The notes beneath the pieces were generated by a model. The model did not search any database. It had not been told where the DNA came from and was given only the letters and a program-made list of their open reading frames with translations. Positions 21,719 to 29,572 of a stretch of 29,572 nucleotides of DNA are shown here, in pieces (position 1 is the stretch's first letter; each line of letters begins with the position of its first letter). The stretch is from CAYSRM01 sp964475205 (lineage in GTDB: Bacteria > Verrucomicrobiota > Kiritimatiellia > UBA8416 > CAYSRM01): assembly GCA_964475205.1 (NCBI GenBank), contig CAYYVQ010000032.1, positions 1 to 29,572 of the forward strand, written 5' to 3'. A program made the position numbers and the translations under genes.

Positions 21719-23371
21719 TCACAAACCAGATTCGCTCTTATTCCCTTCCGCCTGCCGTTCTTCCACTTTAACATCCTCATCCCGGCTGAACCACCGGTCA
21801 ATATCCCGGAACGTTATAACGAGAAAAAGTCCAAGCAATAGAACCATGAAAATATTTACCAGTATATTGACAAACCTGGGGTTAATCCGCTTCTTCGTGA
21901 TTCCCTCCCACAGCGAAAACATGATGTGGCCCCCGTCAAGAACCGGAATCGGCAGAAGGTTCAAAACAGCCAGGTTTATATTAAGAAACCGGAGAAATCC
22001 CACGGCATTGAGCACACTTACCTTGATAGATACCCATAAGGTCATAATAATCATAAATGGACCGCCGAGAGCCTTTGCGGCGTCGCCGGAACTTGAGGGA
22101 GTCAACAAGGCGCCCAATACCCGCACAATAGCCATTGCATCATTGGCCAACTGCCTGGCAGGACTCCTGTATGTCATCCATGGCAGCTTTGGCTTGACAC
22201 CAAGTCTAATGCCTATCAAGGCGCGCTGCGTTTCCTCGTCATATTCGGGCGTGACTTCCGTCTCAACAAGGTCGTCGCCCCTGAGCGCCACTATTGAAAC
22301 CGTCTCGCCTTTCAGCTTGTTGACCTTCTCAATAAACTGCCGCCAGTTGACAACCGGAGTCCCGTCAAGCCCCAGAATTACATCACCGGCCTTCAATCCA
22401 GCCTTGTCCGCCGACGTGCCTGTAATTACTCCCCCTATCAGGCATTTACCCTTCGGCGCAACGCCTTCTATCGGCAATTCAAGATCAAGCATCAACTCCT
22501 CACCGCCCCTGTTCACGGCAACCTGAGCAGTTTGGCCTTCTCTGCCTTCAGTGAGATACTGAAGGTGCTCACAGCTTACCACGTCTTTGCCGTCGAGGAC
22601 CTCTATCAGGTCTCCTTCCCTTAGACCAGCGCTATAGGCTGTGCTGTCTTCCGCCACGTTGGTAACTGCGCATTGCCTTGCCCTTCCAACACCGGGTATT
22701 GTTCCGGCGGCAAGTTTATTGGTTGCAACGGGGGCATGGACCTCTCGCATTGAACCGCCGGATTCCAGCGTAAGCTTAACCTCTCCGTCCTTGCCGACTC
22801 CAAGAACAGTCTCCTCCTGAAATCGATACCAGCTGTTTACTTCCTTTCCATTCACGGCCTTAATCCGGTCGCCAGGCCGAATACCCCTCTGGTAAGCAAT
22901 GCTGTTTGTGGCTACAGCCCCTATGTGGGTAGAATCGGAACCGGTAACAGCGCCGGGATTCGCATATATGATCAAAGCGAAAACAATCGCAAAAAGTATG
23001 TTGCCCACCGACCCGGCAAGTGAAACCAGGATCTTGCTCCAGGGTGAAATATACGGAAGATCCCGCTGCCGGGTTTCATTTTCATCGCCTGCCTCTTCAT
23101 CGTTGCTGTTCTTGCCCTGCACCCCCGACATGGCAGCGGGGTCAAGCTGCGGCAAAGCAACATATCCGCCCAGCGGTATAATGGAAATTTTGTACGTTAC
23201 ACCTCTGTATTTCTTCTTCCAGATAGCCGGGCCAAACCCGATGGAAAATACATCCACAACCATGCCAAGTTTTTTCGCCGCCAGAAAATGGCCGAATTCG
23301 TGCACAAATATGGTTGCGCTGAAAAGAACAACCAGTATAAGCACGTCCCAGATACTTTGAATAACTCCCAA
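21719..23371 (-). CDS. rseP: RseP-type site-2 intramembrane zinc protease with three PDZ domains
   Basis: The 550-residue protein has the zinc-binding HEFGH (24-28) in its first membrane helix and the third-ligand motif LDGGH (478-482) in a later one. Between them lie three PDZ-like repeats (about 147-203, 232-300 and 311-375), each with a G-x-R/K-x-GD-x-I pattern, whereas RseP usually has two. Such proteases cut transmembrane substrates such as anti-sigma factors. The start is TTG at 23371, supported by AAGGGGG 6 nt upstream and by the lack of any other start before the HEFGH helix. It begins 1 nt after the dxr stop. Confidence 0.95.
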   Translation of the reverse strand: MGVIQSIWDVLILVVLFSATIFVHEFGHFLAAKKLGMVVDVFSIGFGPAIWKKKYRGVTYKISIIPLGGYVALPQLDPAAMSGVQGKNSNDEEAGDENETRQRDLPYISPWSKILVSLAGSVGNILFAIVFALIIYANPGAVTGSDSTHIGAVATNSIAYQRGIRPGDRIKAVNGKEVNSWYRFQEETVLGVGKDGEVKLTLESGGSMREVHAPVATNKLAAGTIPGVGRARQCAVTNVAEDSTAYSAGLREGDLIEVLDGKDVVSCEHLQYLTEGREGQTAQVAVNRGGEELMLDLELPIEGVAPKGKCLIGGVITGTSADKAGLKAGDVILGLDGTPVVNWRQFIEKVNKLKGETVSIVALRGDDLVETEVTPEYDEETQRALIGIRLGVKPKLPWMTYRSPARQLANDAMAIVRVLGALLTPSSSGDAAKALGGPFMIIMTLWVSIKVSVLNAVGFLRFLNINLAVLNLLPIPVLDGGHIMFSLWEGITKKRINPRFVNILVNIFMVLLLGLFLVITFRDIDRWFSRDEDVKVEERQAEGNKSESGL

Positions 23372-23372
23372 T

Positions 23373-24548
23373 TTAATCCCCCTTATTTTTCAGAAAATTT
23401 CGCGCCCACTCATCTGCTTCCATTATGCTGTCAAGATCAGGTTCTTCAACTTTACGGTGACTGTCCATAACTTTTTCCACCATTTCCCATATCTCAGGAA
23501 ACCTGATCCGGCCAGCCAGAAATCCTTCCACGGCAACTTCATTTGCGGCGTTCAGAACAGTCGGCATCGTTCCCCCAATCCCGGCTGCCCGCCTGGCAAG
23601 ATCCAGGCAAGGAAATCTTCCGCTGTCAGGCTCAGTGAAAGTCAGCTTCCCTATATCTGCAAGATCAAGACCCTTAAGCCCCGCGTTCACACGTTCGGGA
23701 TATGTAAGCGCGAACTGAATGGCATATCGCATATCAGGCCTGCACAATTGCGCCAACATATTACCGTCCACAAACTCCACAAGCGAGTGAACAATGCTCT
23801 CTGGATGAATCACCACTCCAATCCGATCCAACGGCGTGTCAAACAGCCAGTGGGCTTCCATGATCTCCAGCCCCTTGTTCATTAGCGTAGCGGAATCAAC
23901 AGTAACCTTGTTGCCCATGTCCCAGTTCGGATGCTTCAGAACCTGTTCAATCGAAACATTCTCCAGGTCAACCCCGGGCAATGCCCCGAAGGGTCCTCCT
24001 GAAGCAGTCAGAATCAACCTGTTGACAAACGCGCTGATAGAACCGCTTTCCATGCCGCCGGGGTTGCTGCACAGACACTGAAAAATCGCGCTGTGTTCGC
24101 TGTCGACCGGCAACAGCTTTGCCCCGCCGTCCATGCGCGCCTGTTTTATTATCCTGCCGCCGGTAACCAGGGCTTCTTTCGAGGATAACGCCACATCAGT
24201 TCCGGCATGCAAGGCGCTGAGCACCGGCTTCAGGCTTGCAATGCCCACTATGGCGCAAACCACAAGATCAACATCCTCGCGCGCAGCCAGTCCGGCAACA
24301 CCCTCCGGTCCGCTGCGCACAACAACTCCGCGCCCGCTTTGCGAACAGGCCTTAGCGCTCTTTTCATCGCTTAAGGCAACTTCCTCAACACCGAATTCCC
24401 GGGCCTGCTCAAGCACTCGCTCCCAGTTGCTGTTGGCCGCCAGGGCCTTTACAACAACCCGCCCGTCAAGGGCGCGCACAACATTCAACGCATTCTCCCC
24501 GATCGAGCCGGTGCTCCCCAGCAATACTATGTTCTTAACTCCATCCAT
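23373..24548 (-). CDS. dxr: 1-deoxy-D-xylulose 5-phosphate reductoisomerase
   Basis: This enzyme of about 391 residues converts DXP to MEP with NADPH, the committed step of the MEP pathway. The NADPH-binding GSTGSIGENALNVV lies near the N terminus. The metal- and substrate-binding motifs are LLPVDSEHSAIFQCL, LTASGGPFG, PNWDMGNKVTVDSATLMNKGLE and the flexible-loop region VIHPESIVHSLVEF. The open frame reaches a TTG at 24557, but ATG 24548 fits the family start. Neither has a close Shine-Dalgarno; GGAGAAGGGCGGG lies about 20-30 nt upstream of the ATG. Confidence 0.97.
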   Translation of the reverse strand: MDGVKNIVLLGSTGSIGENALNVVRALDGRVVVKALAANSNWERVLEQAREFGVEEVALSDEKSAKACSQSGRGVVVRSGPEGVAGLAAREDVDLVVCAIVGIASLKPVLSALHAGTDVALSSKEALVTGGRIIKQARMDGGAKLLPVDSEHSAIFQCLCSNPGGMESGSISAFVNRLILTASGGPFGALPGVDLENVSIEQVLKHPNWDMGNKVTVDSATLMNKGLEIMEAHWLFDTPLDRIGVVIHPESIVHSLVEFVDGNMLAQLCRPDMRYAIQFALTYPERVNAGLKGLDLADIGKLTFTEPDSGRFPCLDLARRAAGIGGTMPTVLNAANEVAVEGFLAGRIRFPEIWEMVEKVMDSHRKVEEPDLDSIMEADEWARNFLKNKGD

Positions 24549-24584
24549 AAAGCACAAGCAGGCATTGTGCCCGCCCTTCTCCGC

Positions 24585-25460
24585 CTATTGCAGAAAAAAA
24601 ACTATATAAGCATACAGAACAGGCGCCCCAAACAGCAAACTGTCCAGAATATCAAGAAACCCGCCCATCCCGGGCACTACTTTGCCGGAATCCTTGATCC
24701 CGGAGGACCTCTTCAGAAGAGACTCAAACATATCGCCGGCCACGCCCGCAACCGAAAGCAACAATCCGCAGATCACCGCATGACCGGGCCCGAAAAATAT
24801 TCCACCCAGCTTGAAACCGGAAATCCACAGGATAACAACGCTGACCAACACACCGCCTGCCAGGCCGCCTGCAAATCCTTCCCATGTTTTAGCCGGTGAT
24901 ATCCTGGGGAACAACTTGTGCCTTCCAAGATATTTTCCGGAAAAAAATGCCGCCGCATCTGTAAACTTGACTACTCCCACCAGGTAAATCAGAAGCGCTA
25001 TTCCAGTTGTGCCTATTGTCCTGCCGTCAAGTTCCGCATCCCAGAAAAAAGCCAGCCGGGTAAAAAAATTAAAAAGAAAAGGAACATACCAGATCCCCAG
25101 CAGAGTGCAGGCTACAGTCGCCAGCGGCCGGTTATTGTGTTTCTGCGGAAACTGCCGAATAAAAACCGCCATCATCGCGGCGGTAAGAACAAGCTGTTCC
25201 CACCTGTAAGCCAGCGCAATATTTTCGAGACCAGGACCGGCGCAGTAATAAGTAGCCGAAATCAGAGCCGCCCCGCACAACGTACCCACCCCGCGGAAAA
25301 CAGGAATACCCGCCACGTTAATTATGGAATAGAATTCCATCTGGGCCATCGATGAAATGGCAATAAGAAGCAGCCATGCCACAATCGGGTGCGCCAGTGT
25401 GGCAACCAGAATAAACCCGCCCGCTAAAAAAAGACCGCTGATAATCCTCTGCTTCAACAT
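24585..25460 (-). CDS. cdsA: Phosphatidate cytidylyltransferase
   Basis: The 291-residue multi-pass membrane enzyme makes CDP-diacylglycerol, the precursor of most phospholipids. The family signature is complete near the C terminus: LLKRSSGIKDSGKVVPGMGGFLDILDSLLF (a stretch with its conserved S-x-x-KR-x(3)-KD-x(5)-PGHGG-like core; here the second glycine-pair residue is PGMGG). The earlier FSGKYLGRHKLFPRISPAKTWEG segment is also typical. The open frame extends to 25553 inside uppS, but ATG 25460 (MLKQRIISGLFLAGG) fits the family and has GGGAAGG about 10 nt upstream. It lies 43 nt behind uppS. Confidence 0.95.
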   Translation of the reverse strand: MLKQRIISGLFLAGGFILVATLAHPIVAWLLLIAISSMAQMEFYSIINVAGIPVFRGVGTLCGAALISATYYCAGPGLENIALAYRWEQLVLTAAMMAVFIRQFPQKHNNRPLATVACTLLGIWYVPFLFNFFTRLAFFWDAELDGRTIGTTGIALLIYLVGVVKFTDAAAFFSGKYLGRHKLFPRISPAKTWEGFAGGLAGGVLVSVVILWISGFKLGGIFFGPGHAVICGLLLSVAGVAGDMFESLLKRSSGIKDSGKVVPGMGGFLDILDSLLFGAPVLYAYIVFFLQ

Positions 25461-25503
25461 GGACAGGGCGCCTTCCCTTTTACAATCCCGCAAACAACAA
25501 AGC

Positions 25504-26226
25504 TCATCCTTTCCTCCCCCCGAAACGCCGGTCTCTTCGCGAATATTCGGCAAGAGCCTTCAAGAACTCCTCCTCGCGAAAATCCGGCCATAAGACATCA
25601 GACACATATAATTCCGCATACGAAATCTGCCAGAGCAGAAAATTGCTGACCCTCATTTCGCCGCTCGTTCTGATCAGCAGGTCAGGGTCGGGAATATCAG
25701 GAGCATACAGGTTCCGCGAAATCATGTCCTCGTCTATCTCTCCGGGTTCAATCTCGCCTGCCTTGACACGTAACGCAATCTGTCTGGCGGCATCCACAAT
25801 TTCGGATCTGCCGCCATAACTCAATGCGAATACCACGGTCCCACCTTTATAATCCCTGGTTGCATCCTGCACTCTTTGCAGCTCTTTCTGTACGGCCTTC
25901 GAAAGATCTCCAATCCGTCCGATAACCCGCAGCCTCACCCGGTTATCATGCAATTCATGCTCCTTCTGCCTGAGAAACCGCAGAAGAATATCCATCAATC
26001 CATAAACCTCTGCGCGGGGCCTGGACCAGTTTTCCCTACTGAACGCATAAAGCGTCAGATATTCCACCCCGGCATCCCTGCATGCGCGAACGATGGATAT
26101 TACCGACTCGGCGCCCTCTTCATGCCCGCGTAATCGAGGCAGTTTCCTCATTGCAGCCCAACGTCCGTTCCCATCCATAATAACCGCAACATGCCGCGGC
26201 GTTTTCTTTTCTGATTCCCTGCTCAT
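25504..26226 (-). CDS. uppS: Isoprenyl (undecaprenyl) diphosphate synthase, cis type
   Basis: The 240-residue enzyme adds isopentenyl units in cis to farnesyl diphosphate to form the lipid carrier for peptidoglycan and O-antigen precursors. It shows the opening PRHVAVIMDGNGRWA with the catalytic aspartate D18, the REN motif in YAFSRENWSRP, and the C-terminal LLIRTSGEMRVSNFLLWQ and AYTELY-like AELYV segments that bind diphosphate. No Shine-Dalgarno is evident before ATG 26226; the leader holds a weak TTGCA/TGCAA stem and a T-rich stretch. It lies behind the purA-associated repeat and ahead of cdsA. Confidence 0.97.
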   Translation of the reverse strand: MSRESEKKTPRHVAVIMDGNGRWAAMRKLPRLRGHEEGAESVISIVRACRDAGVEYLTLYAFSRENWSRPRAEVYGLMDILLRFLRQKEHELHDNRVRLRVIGRIGDLSKAVQKELQRVQDATRDYKGGTVVFALSYGGRSEIVDAARQIALRVKAGEIEPGEIDEDMISRNLYAPDIPDPDLLIRTSGEMRVSNFLLWQISYAELYVSDVLWPDFREEEFLKALAEYSRRDRRFGGRKG

Positions 26227-26276
26227 AAAAATACTTGCACACCTGCAAACTTAAAAAACCTTGTCCCCGCTTCTCT

Positions 26277-26364
26277 CCCTTGATCATTCAACATTCCGTG
26301 TTGGATATTAAATATCCCCCCTGCCACCAATAACCAATGACTAATACCAATGACTAATGACCCC
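26277..26364 (-). repeat. Composite CCAATGA/GGATATT repeat behind purA
   Basis: It has the same modules in the same order as 6172-6257: CCTTGATCATT, CAACATTCCGTG, TTGGATATTAAATATCC, CCCC, then tandem CCAATAA/CCAATGA/CTAATGA units up to about 10 bp from the purA stop. The GGATATT array has contracted to one unit plus AATATCC, making a small palindrome. It fills most of the 148-bp purA-uppS gap, and the order relative to transcription is the same as behind hisB. Confidence 0.8.
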
Positions 26365-26374
26365 TTCTCCCCTG

Positions 26375-27655
26375 TCAACCAATGCTCAAAGAAATTGTAC
26401 TCTCTCTTCCAGGGCCAGTCGAAATCAACTTTACCGGTGTGCCGGTAAGCTCGCTGATCCTGGCAACATAATTCCTGGCCTGCCGGGGAAGCTTATCATA
26501 CTCCTGCACGCCGCTTGTGGATTCAGACCAGCCTTCCATCTCTTCCAGAACCGGCTTGCAGTTGGCAAGCATCCTGGCATTTGCCGGGATCGTCGAGAAT
26601 TTCTCCCCCGCGCATTCATAACCCGTGCAAATCATAATTTTCTCCAGGCCGTCGAGCACATCCAGCTTCGTCACGGCCCACATATCCACCCCGTTGACCA
26701 TCGCCGAGTATCGCGCCACAACCGCATCAAACCATCCGCAGCGTCTGGGGCGGCCCGTAGTAGCGCCGAATTCCGCGCCCTTCTCCCTCAAAGCTTTCCC
26801 GGTATCATCAGTCAACTCGGTAGGAAACGGACCTTCTCCCACCCTTGTGGTATATGCCTTGATAACCCCGAAAACCTCGTCTATCCTGTGCGGAGCAAAG
26901 CCGGCTCCAGTGCACGCCCCGCCCGAAGTAGCATTGGAAGATGTAACATACGGATAAGTCCCGAAATCAATGTCAAGCATCGTGCCCTGCGCGCCCTCGA
27001 ACAGTATATTCCGCCCCTTCCTTGCACAATCATCCAACAATGTAAAAGAGTCAGCCACATAAGGCGAAAGAGCCGCAGCAGCGTCAAGATACCTGCTTAT
27101 AGTCCCGTCAACATCAACGGGCTTTCCGCCTAACGCCTCGATAAGCGTATTGCCCTCTTCAATCCGCTCCCTGGCCATAGCGGGAAAGTCCGAATCAATC
27201 AGGTCTATCATCCTTAAACCGCGGCGAGAAACCTTCTCGCCATAAGTCGGCCCTATGCCACGCTTGGTAGTGCCGATCCGGTCTTTATCTTCGCGATAAT
27301 TCTCCCGGGCAGCATCCAGCTCGCGGTGATACGGAAAAACAACATGCGCCCTGTCGCTGATAAAGAAACGGCCCTCAAACTTGATGCCGATATCCTGCAA
27401 GCCTTTTATCTCCGAGAGCAGGGCAAGCGGATCAACCACAACTCCGTTGCCTATCACACAAATTTTACCGGCATGAAGAATTCCCGAAGGCACCAAATGC
27501 AGAATCTGCGTCCTTTGATCGGCTTTGACGGTATGACCGGCATTATTGCCACCCTGGTAACGCACCACCACATCCGAATCTTCCGTAAGAACATCAATTA
27601 TCTTGCCCTTGCCTTCATCACCCCATTGCCCTCCTATCAAAACAATATTCGCCAT
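26375..27655 (-). CDS. purA: Adenylosuccinate synthetase
   Basis: The 426-residue enzyme joins IMP and aspartate with GTP in AMP synthesis. The GTP-binding loop GGQWGDEGKGK (8-18, with catalytic D13 and K17), GGNNAGHTV (catalytic H41), the IMP-binding GTTKRGIGPTYGEK, EGAQGTMLDIDFGTYPYVTSS and the C-terminal GTPVKLISTGPGRESTI segments are all present. The open frame extends to 27709, but ATG 27655 has a strong AGGAGG 8 nt upstream and starts at the conserved region. The gap of about 140 nt to queC shows no RNA gene; it contains only a short GC-rich palindromic patch around 27745-27775. Confidence 0.97.
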   Translation of the reverse strand: MANIVLIGGQWGDEGKGKIIDVLTEDSDVVVRYQGGNNAGHTVKADQRTQILHLVPSGILHAGKICVIGNGVVVDPLALLSEIKGLQDIGIKFEGRFFISDRAHVVFPYHRELDAARENYREDKDRIGTTKRGIGPTYGEKVSRRGLRMIDLIDSDFPAMARERIEEGNTLIEALGGKPVDVDGTISRYLDAAAALSPYVADSFTLLDDCARKGRNILFEGAQGTMLDIDFGTYPYVTSSNATSGGACTGAGFAPHRIDEVFGVIKAYTTRVGEGPFPTELTDDTGKALREKGAEFGATTGRPRRCGWFDAVVARYSAMVNGVDMWAVTKLDVLDGLEKIMICTGYECAGEKFSTIPANARMLANCKPVLEEMEGWSESTSGVQEYDKLPRQARNYVARISELTGTPVKLISTGPGRESTISLSIG

Positions 27656-27795
27656 GCCAATTGCCTCCTGTTTATCCTTTCTCTTAATGCAAATTTTCAC
27701 CCGCGCCATTTTCCGAGTCTTACACGTTCCGCCATAGCTTATAGCTCGCGCAAAGCGCCCCGGGCTGCAAGTGCCTGCCGGCTCACAGGTCTTTT

Positions 27796-28491
27796 TTAAA
27801 CGCTTGCTCCCGGATCATCAATGCCGGCCTTCTCAAAAGCCACACGCCGCTCGACACAGCTCGGACACTGCCCGCAAGGTTTCTCCTGGCCTCTGTAACA
27901 GGTCCAGGTCTCCGAAAAGTCCACTCCCAGTTCACAGCCAAGACGCACAACTTCAAATTTACGCATCCCCGCAAAAGGCGCCTTGACTTTAACAGGTGTG
28001 CGCCTGTTGAGCAGCAAGGTACGGTTCATAGCATTAATAAAATCCGATGTACAATCCCAATAGCCATATTCATCGCTCAACTGCGCGCCGTAAAAGACCG
28101 TATCAATTCCTCTACTCTCTGCGTAAGCGGCTGCAATAGAAAGGAATATCATGTTTCTGTTCGGCACATAAGTCGAAGGTTGGCGCCGGTCCTCTTCAGA
28201 CAATTCCGCAAGATCCGGAACATCCATGCCGGCGTCAATCAAAGAAGAACCGCCCTTGAATACAGCCGAGAGACATGAAAGATCAATAATTTCGTGCCGT
28301 TCGCATCCACCTTTTTCAGCCTGAAATTCAGCCGTCTCGATCTCTCTGTCATGCTTCTGACCATACAGGAAAGTCAAGGCATCAACCCTGGCAACACCTT
28401 GCCTCTGCTTTACATACTGCATGAGAGTAGCCGAATCCAGTCCTCCGGAAACAAGAACCACCGCCCTGTCTGCAATCTCTTTATCATTCAT
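27796..28491 (-). CDS. queC: 7-cyano-7-deazaguanine (preQ0) synthase
   Basis: This 231-residue enzyme converts CDG to preQ0 with ATP and ammonia on the way to queuosine. The PP-loop SGGLDS is at residues 15-20, and the zinc-binding cysteines C198, C206, C209 and C212 lie in CYRGQEKPCGQCPSCVER. The middle region has the expected YVPNRNMIFLS and ALNAMNRT-like FINAMNRT segments. Its ATG overlaps the queE stop by 4 nt (ATGA), so the two are translationally coupled. queD and queF are not in the window. Confidence 0.97.
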   Translation of the reverse strand: MNDKEIADRAVVLVSGGLDSATLMQYVKQRQGVARVDALTFLYGQKHDREIETAEFQAEKGGCERHEIIDLSCLSAVFKGGSSLIDAGMDVPDLAELSEEDRRQPSTYVPNRNMIFLSIAAAYAESRGIDTVFYGAQLSDEYGYWDCTSDFINAMNRTLLLNRRTPVKVKAPFAGMRKFEVVRLGCELGVDFSETWTCYRGQEKPCGQCPSCVERRVAFEKAGIDDPGASV

Positions 28492-29123
28492 CTGATGCCC
28501 GCAATCTTGTGAAGCTGCATTCCCAACCTGACATCGTGGCCATCTTTAATAATCCATTCAGCAAGAGTCCTGTATTCAAGTTCGCCCCAGACAGGAGTCA
28601 TAAAAACAGAGCCGCACCGGGAAACAAGCTTCTGGGTGCAAGTTACCTCAACAGCCCATTCATAATCTTTCCTGTCGCCTATCACAAATTTAACTTCGTC
28701 GTATTCCCGCAGTCTCCCGATGTTGGCCCAATCCATCTTTTCACTCATTCGGCTTCCGGGACATTTAATATCCATCGCCGCTGTAACGCCTTCGGGTATC
28801 ACGGAAATATCCATGCTGCCATTGGTTTCCATAACAACAGGAATGTCTGTACTGCTTCTCAAGGTCTCTGCCAGCTTGCAACACCCTGGCTGCAGAAGCG
28901 GCTCACCGCCTGTAATCATAATCATTGAGTGCCGCCCCGAGACAGCCATCCGGATAAGATCATCAAGCTTCGTTTCAGTTCCAGGCTGCCTGGCGCCTTG
29001 TGTGTCGCAATACCGGCAATCCAGGTTGCACCCTGTCAGACGGATAAAAAAACATGTCCGCCCTGCATACGAAGTCTCCCCCTGCATCGAAGTAAAAATT
29101 TCACAAACCTCTAAACTCTCCAT
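28488..29123 (-). CDS. queE: 7-carboxy-7-deazaguanine synthase
   Basis: The 211-residue radical-SAM enzyme makes CDG from 6-carboxytetrahydropterin. The cluster-binding motif is C32-x3-C36-x2-C39 (GCNLDCRYCDTQG), and the SAM-binding ITGGEPLLQPG follows. The N-terminal EIFTSMQGETSYAGRTCFF is typical of QueE. The open frame extends to a TTG at 29159, but ATG 29123 gives the family's normal start; its upstream CCGGGGC is only a poor ribosome site. The promoter region overlaps the URO-D remnant on the other strand. Confidence 0.95.
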   Translation of the reverse strand: MESLEVCEIFTSMQGETSYAGRTCFFIRLTGCNLDCRYCDTQGARQPGTETKLDDLIRMAVSGRHSMIMITGGEPLLQPGCCKLAETLRSSTDIPVVMETNGSMDISVIPEGVTAAMDIKCPGSRMSEKMDWANIGRLREYDEVKFVIGDRKDYEWAVEVTCTQKLVSRCGSVFMTPVWGELEYRTLAEWIIKDGHDVRLGMQLHKIAGIR

Positions 29124-29139
29124 GCCGGACAGTATATAG

Positions 29140-29514
29140 CCCCGGAGCCACTCGCTCAATTATTTTATATATCTGCTCCGCAAAGAGTCCGGAAGCCGGC
29201 AACAATACCAGGTCTCTGCAGGCATAAACTATGATCTCTACCTTGAAAGATACCAGGACAATTTTGCCATCATGGGCGGCCTTGATGTTCAGACCACCAT
29301 AGGGTTCGGGAACCTTGACCGGCTGAGTAAAGATATCGAGCAGGTTGTCAACACTTTTGCCGGTCGCGGCCTCTTGTTATGTACAAGCCACTTTGTGCAG
29401 GACCACTGCTCCCTGGAAGAATTGACTTTTGCCTATGACCTTATATATAATCTCGTCCGCAAAATCGGATCTGCGGGGGTAACACCAAAAAAATGTGTGA
29501 GGAATGCGGGTTAG
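29140..29514 (+). pseudogene. Remnant of a URO-D superfamily protein, C-terminal part
   Basis: The frame is open from 29140 (after TAG 29137-29139) to TAG 29512-29514. The part from about 29225 onward looks like the end of a uroporphyrinogen-decarboxylase/MtaA-family protein: an acidic Asp-containing INYDLYLE, IMGGLDVQTTIGFG (barrel strand with the GG-x-D motif), then GLLLCTSHFVQDHCSLEEL and a final helix. Only about 85-95 residues of a usual 300-400 are left, with no plausible start and no N-terminal active-site region. The last residues (CVRNAG) and the stop codon are encoded by the repeat at 29493-29514. The first ATG is 29272. Confidence 0.65.
29493..29514 (+). repeat. Copy of the stop-codon-overlapping repeat
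   Basis: ATGTGTGAGGAATGCGGGTT then AG matches the right edge of the block at 2333-2354 (AAGTGTGATCAATGCGGGTT, then AA) except at four or so positions. As there, its terminal TAG/TAA is the stop codon of the frame that runs into it. Confidence 0.65.
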
Positions 29515-29572
29515 CCTGGAATGGCGCTTAGATAACGCTGTTTGGGATTGAATTTGACGATGGGCATTGAAA
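29515..29572. other. Right edge, no gene seen
   Basis: The last 58 bases follow the stop-codon repeat. They contain no recognisable reading frame or RNA gene, but they are too short to judge. Confidence 0.4.

Noticed and set aside
21607..21801. 64-aa minus-strand frame across the rseP-ispG junction
   Set aside because: It is an out-of-frame reading of the rseP end joined to the decayed element copy.
26277..26364. CRISPR array
   Set aside because: The CCAATGA heptamers are short and nearly contiguous; there are no 25-40 bp repeats with unique spacers and no cas genes.

Overview
The window looks like part of a bacterial chromosome of roughly 50-55% GC that carries housekeeping genes almost entirely on the minus strand. 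The gene complement (ComEC without a nuclease domain, a TonB/ExbB/ExbD-like trio with a long TPR protein, a uvrA-tyrS-rpsA block, the ispG-rseP-dxr-cdsA-uppS envelope/isoprenoid block) and several families of short intergenic repeats suggest an uncultured member of the PVC group (Kiritimatiellota/Lentisphaerota-like). That placement is an inference from general familiarity, not a database result.

Layout, left to right. 1-523: two direct copies of a short element with terminal inverted repeats (TIRs), the first cut by the window edge. About 524-1870 (+): a membrane PAP2 phosphatase fused to a cysteine-less peroxiredoxin-like domain, with an unresolved start. 1867-2354: a gene-free block bounded by 22-bp inverted repeats that overlap the stop codons of both convergent neighbours. 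2351-11222 (-): read in transcription direction, exbB-exbD-tonB-like-hisD-hisC-hisB-hisA-M16 peptidase-comEC, mostly tightly packed or overlapping. A short copy of the TIR element (11287-11402) separates this from TPR protein-uvrA-tyrS-rpsA (20395 down to 11400). 20516-28491 (-): purA, uppS, cdsA, dxr, rseP, ispG. 27796-29123 (-): queE-queC for queuosine/7-deazaguanine synthesis. The right end holds a URO-D-family gene remnant on the + strand, ended by another copy of the stop-codon-overlapping repeat.

Functionally, the his genes cover the IGP-dehydratase, aminotransferase, dehydrogenase and HisA isomerase steps; hisG, hisH, hisF and hisI are not here. dxr and ispG make isoprenoid precursors, uppS builds undecaprenyl diphosphate from them, cdsA makes CDP-diacylglycerol, and rseP is a site-2 protease, so this cluster serves envelope synthesis and surveillance. 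The ExbB/ExbD/TonB-like set and the TPR protein are probably an energised outer-membrane system.

The most unusual feature is the repeat landscape. One TIR element family (at least four recognisable copies, 179 bp when full length) carries a 43-codon reading frame and appears to insert at TA dinucleotides; one copy seems to have landed in the stop codon of the TPR gene and rebuilt it. A second family supplies the stop codons of three genes or gene remnants. A third lies directly behind hisB and purA, and a fragment of it forms the C-terminal tail of ComEC. Other points to check are a HIGH-motif His-to-Gln change in TyrS, an intrinsic terminator 20 nt upstream of tyrS, and tandem promoters with a distant Shine-Dalgarno sequence before rpsA.
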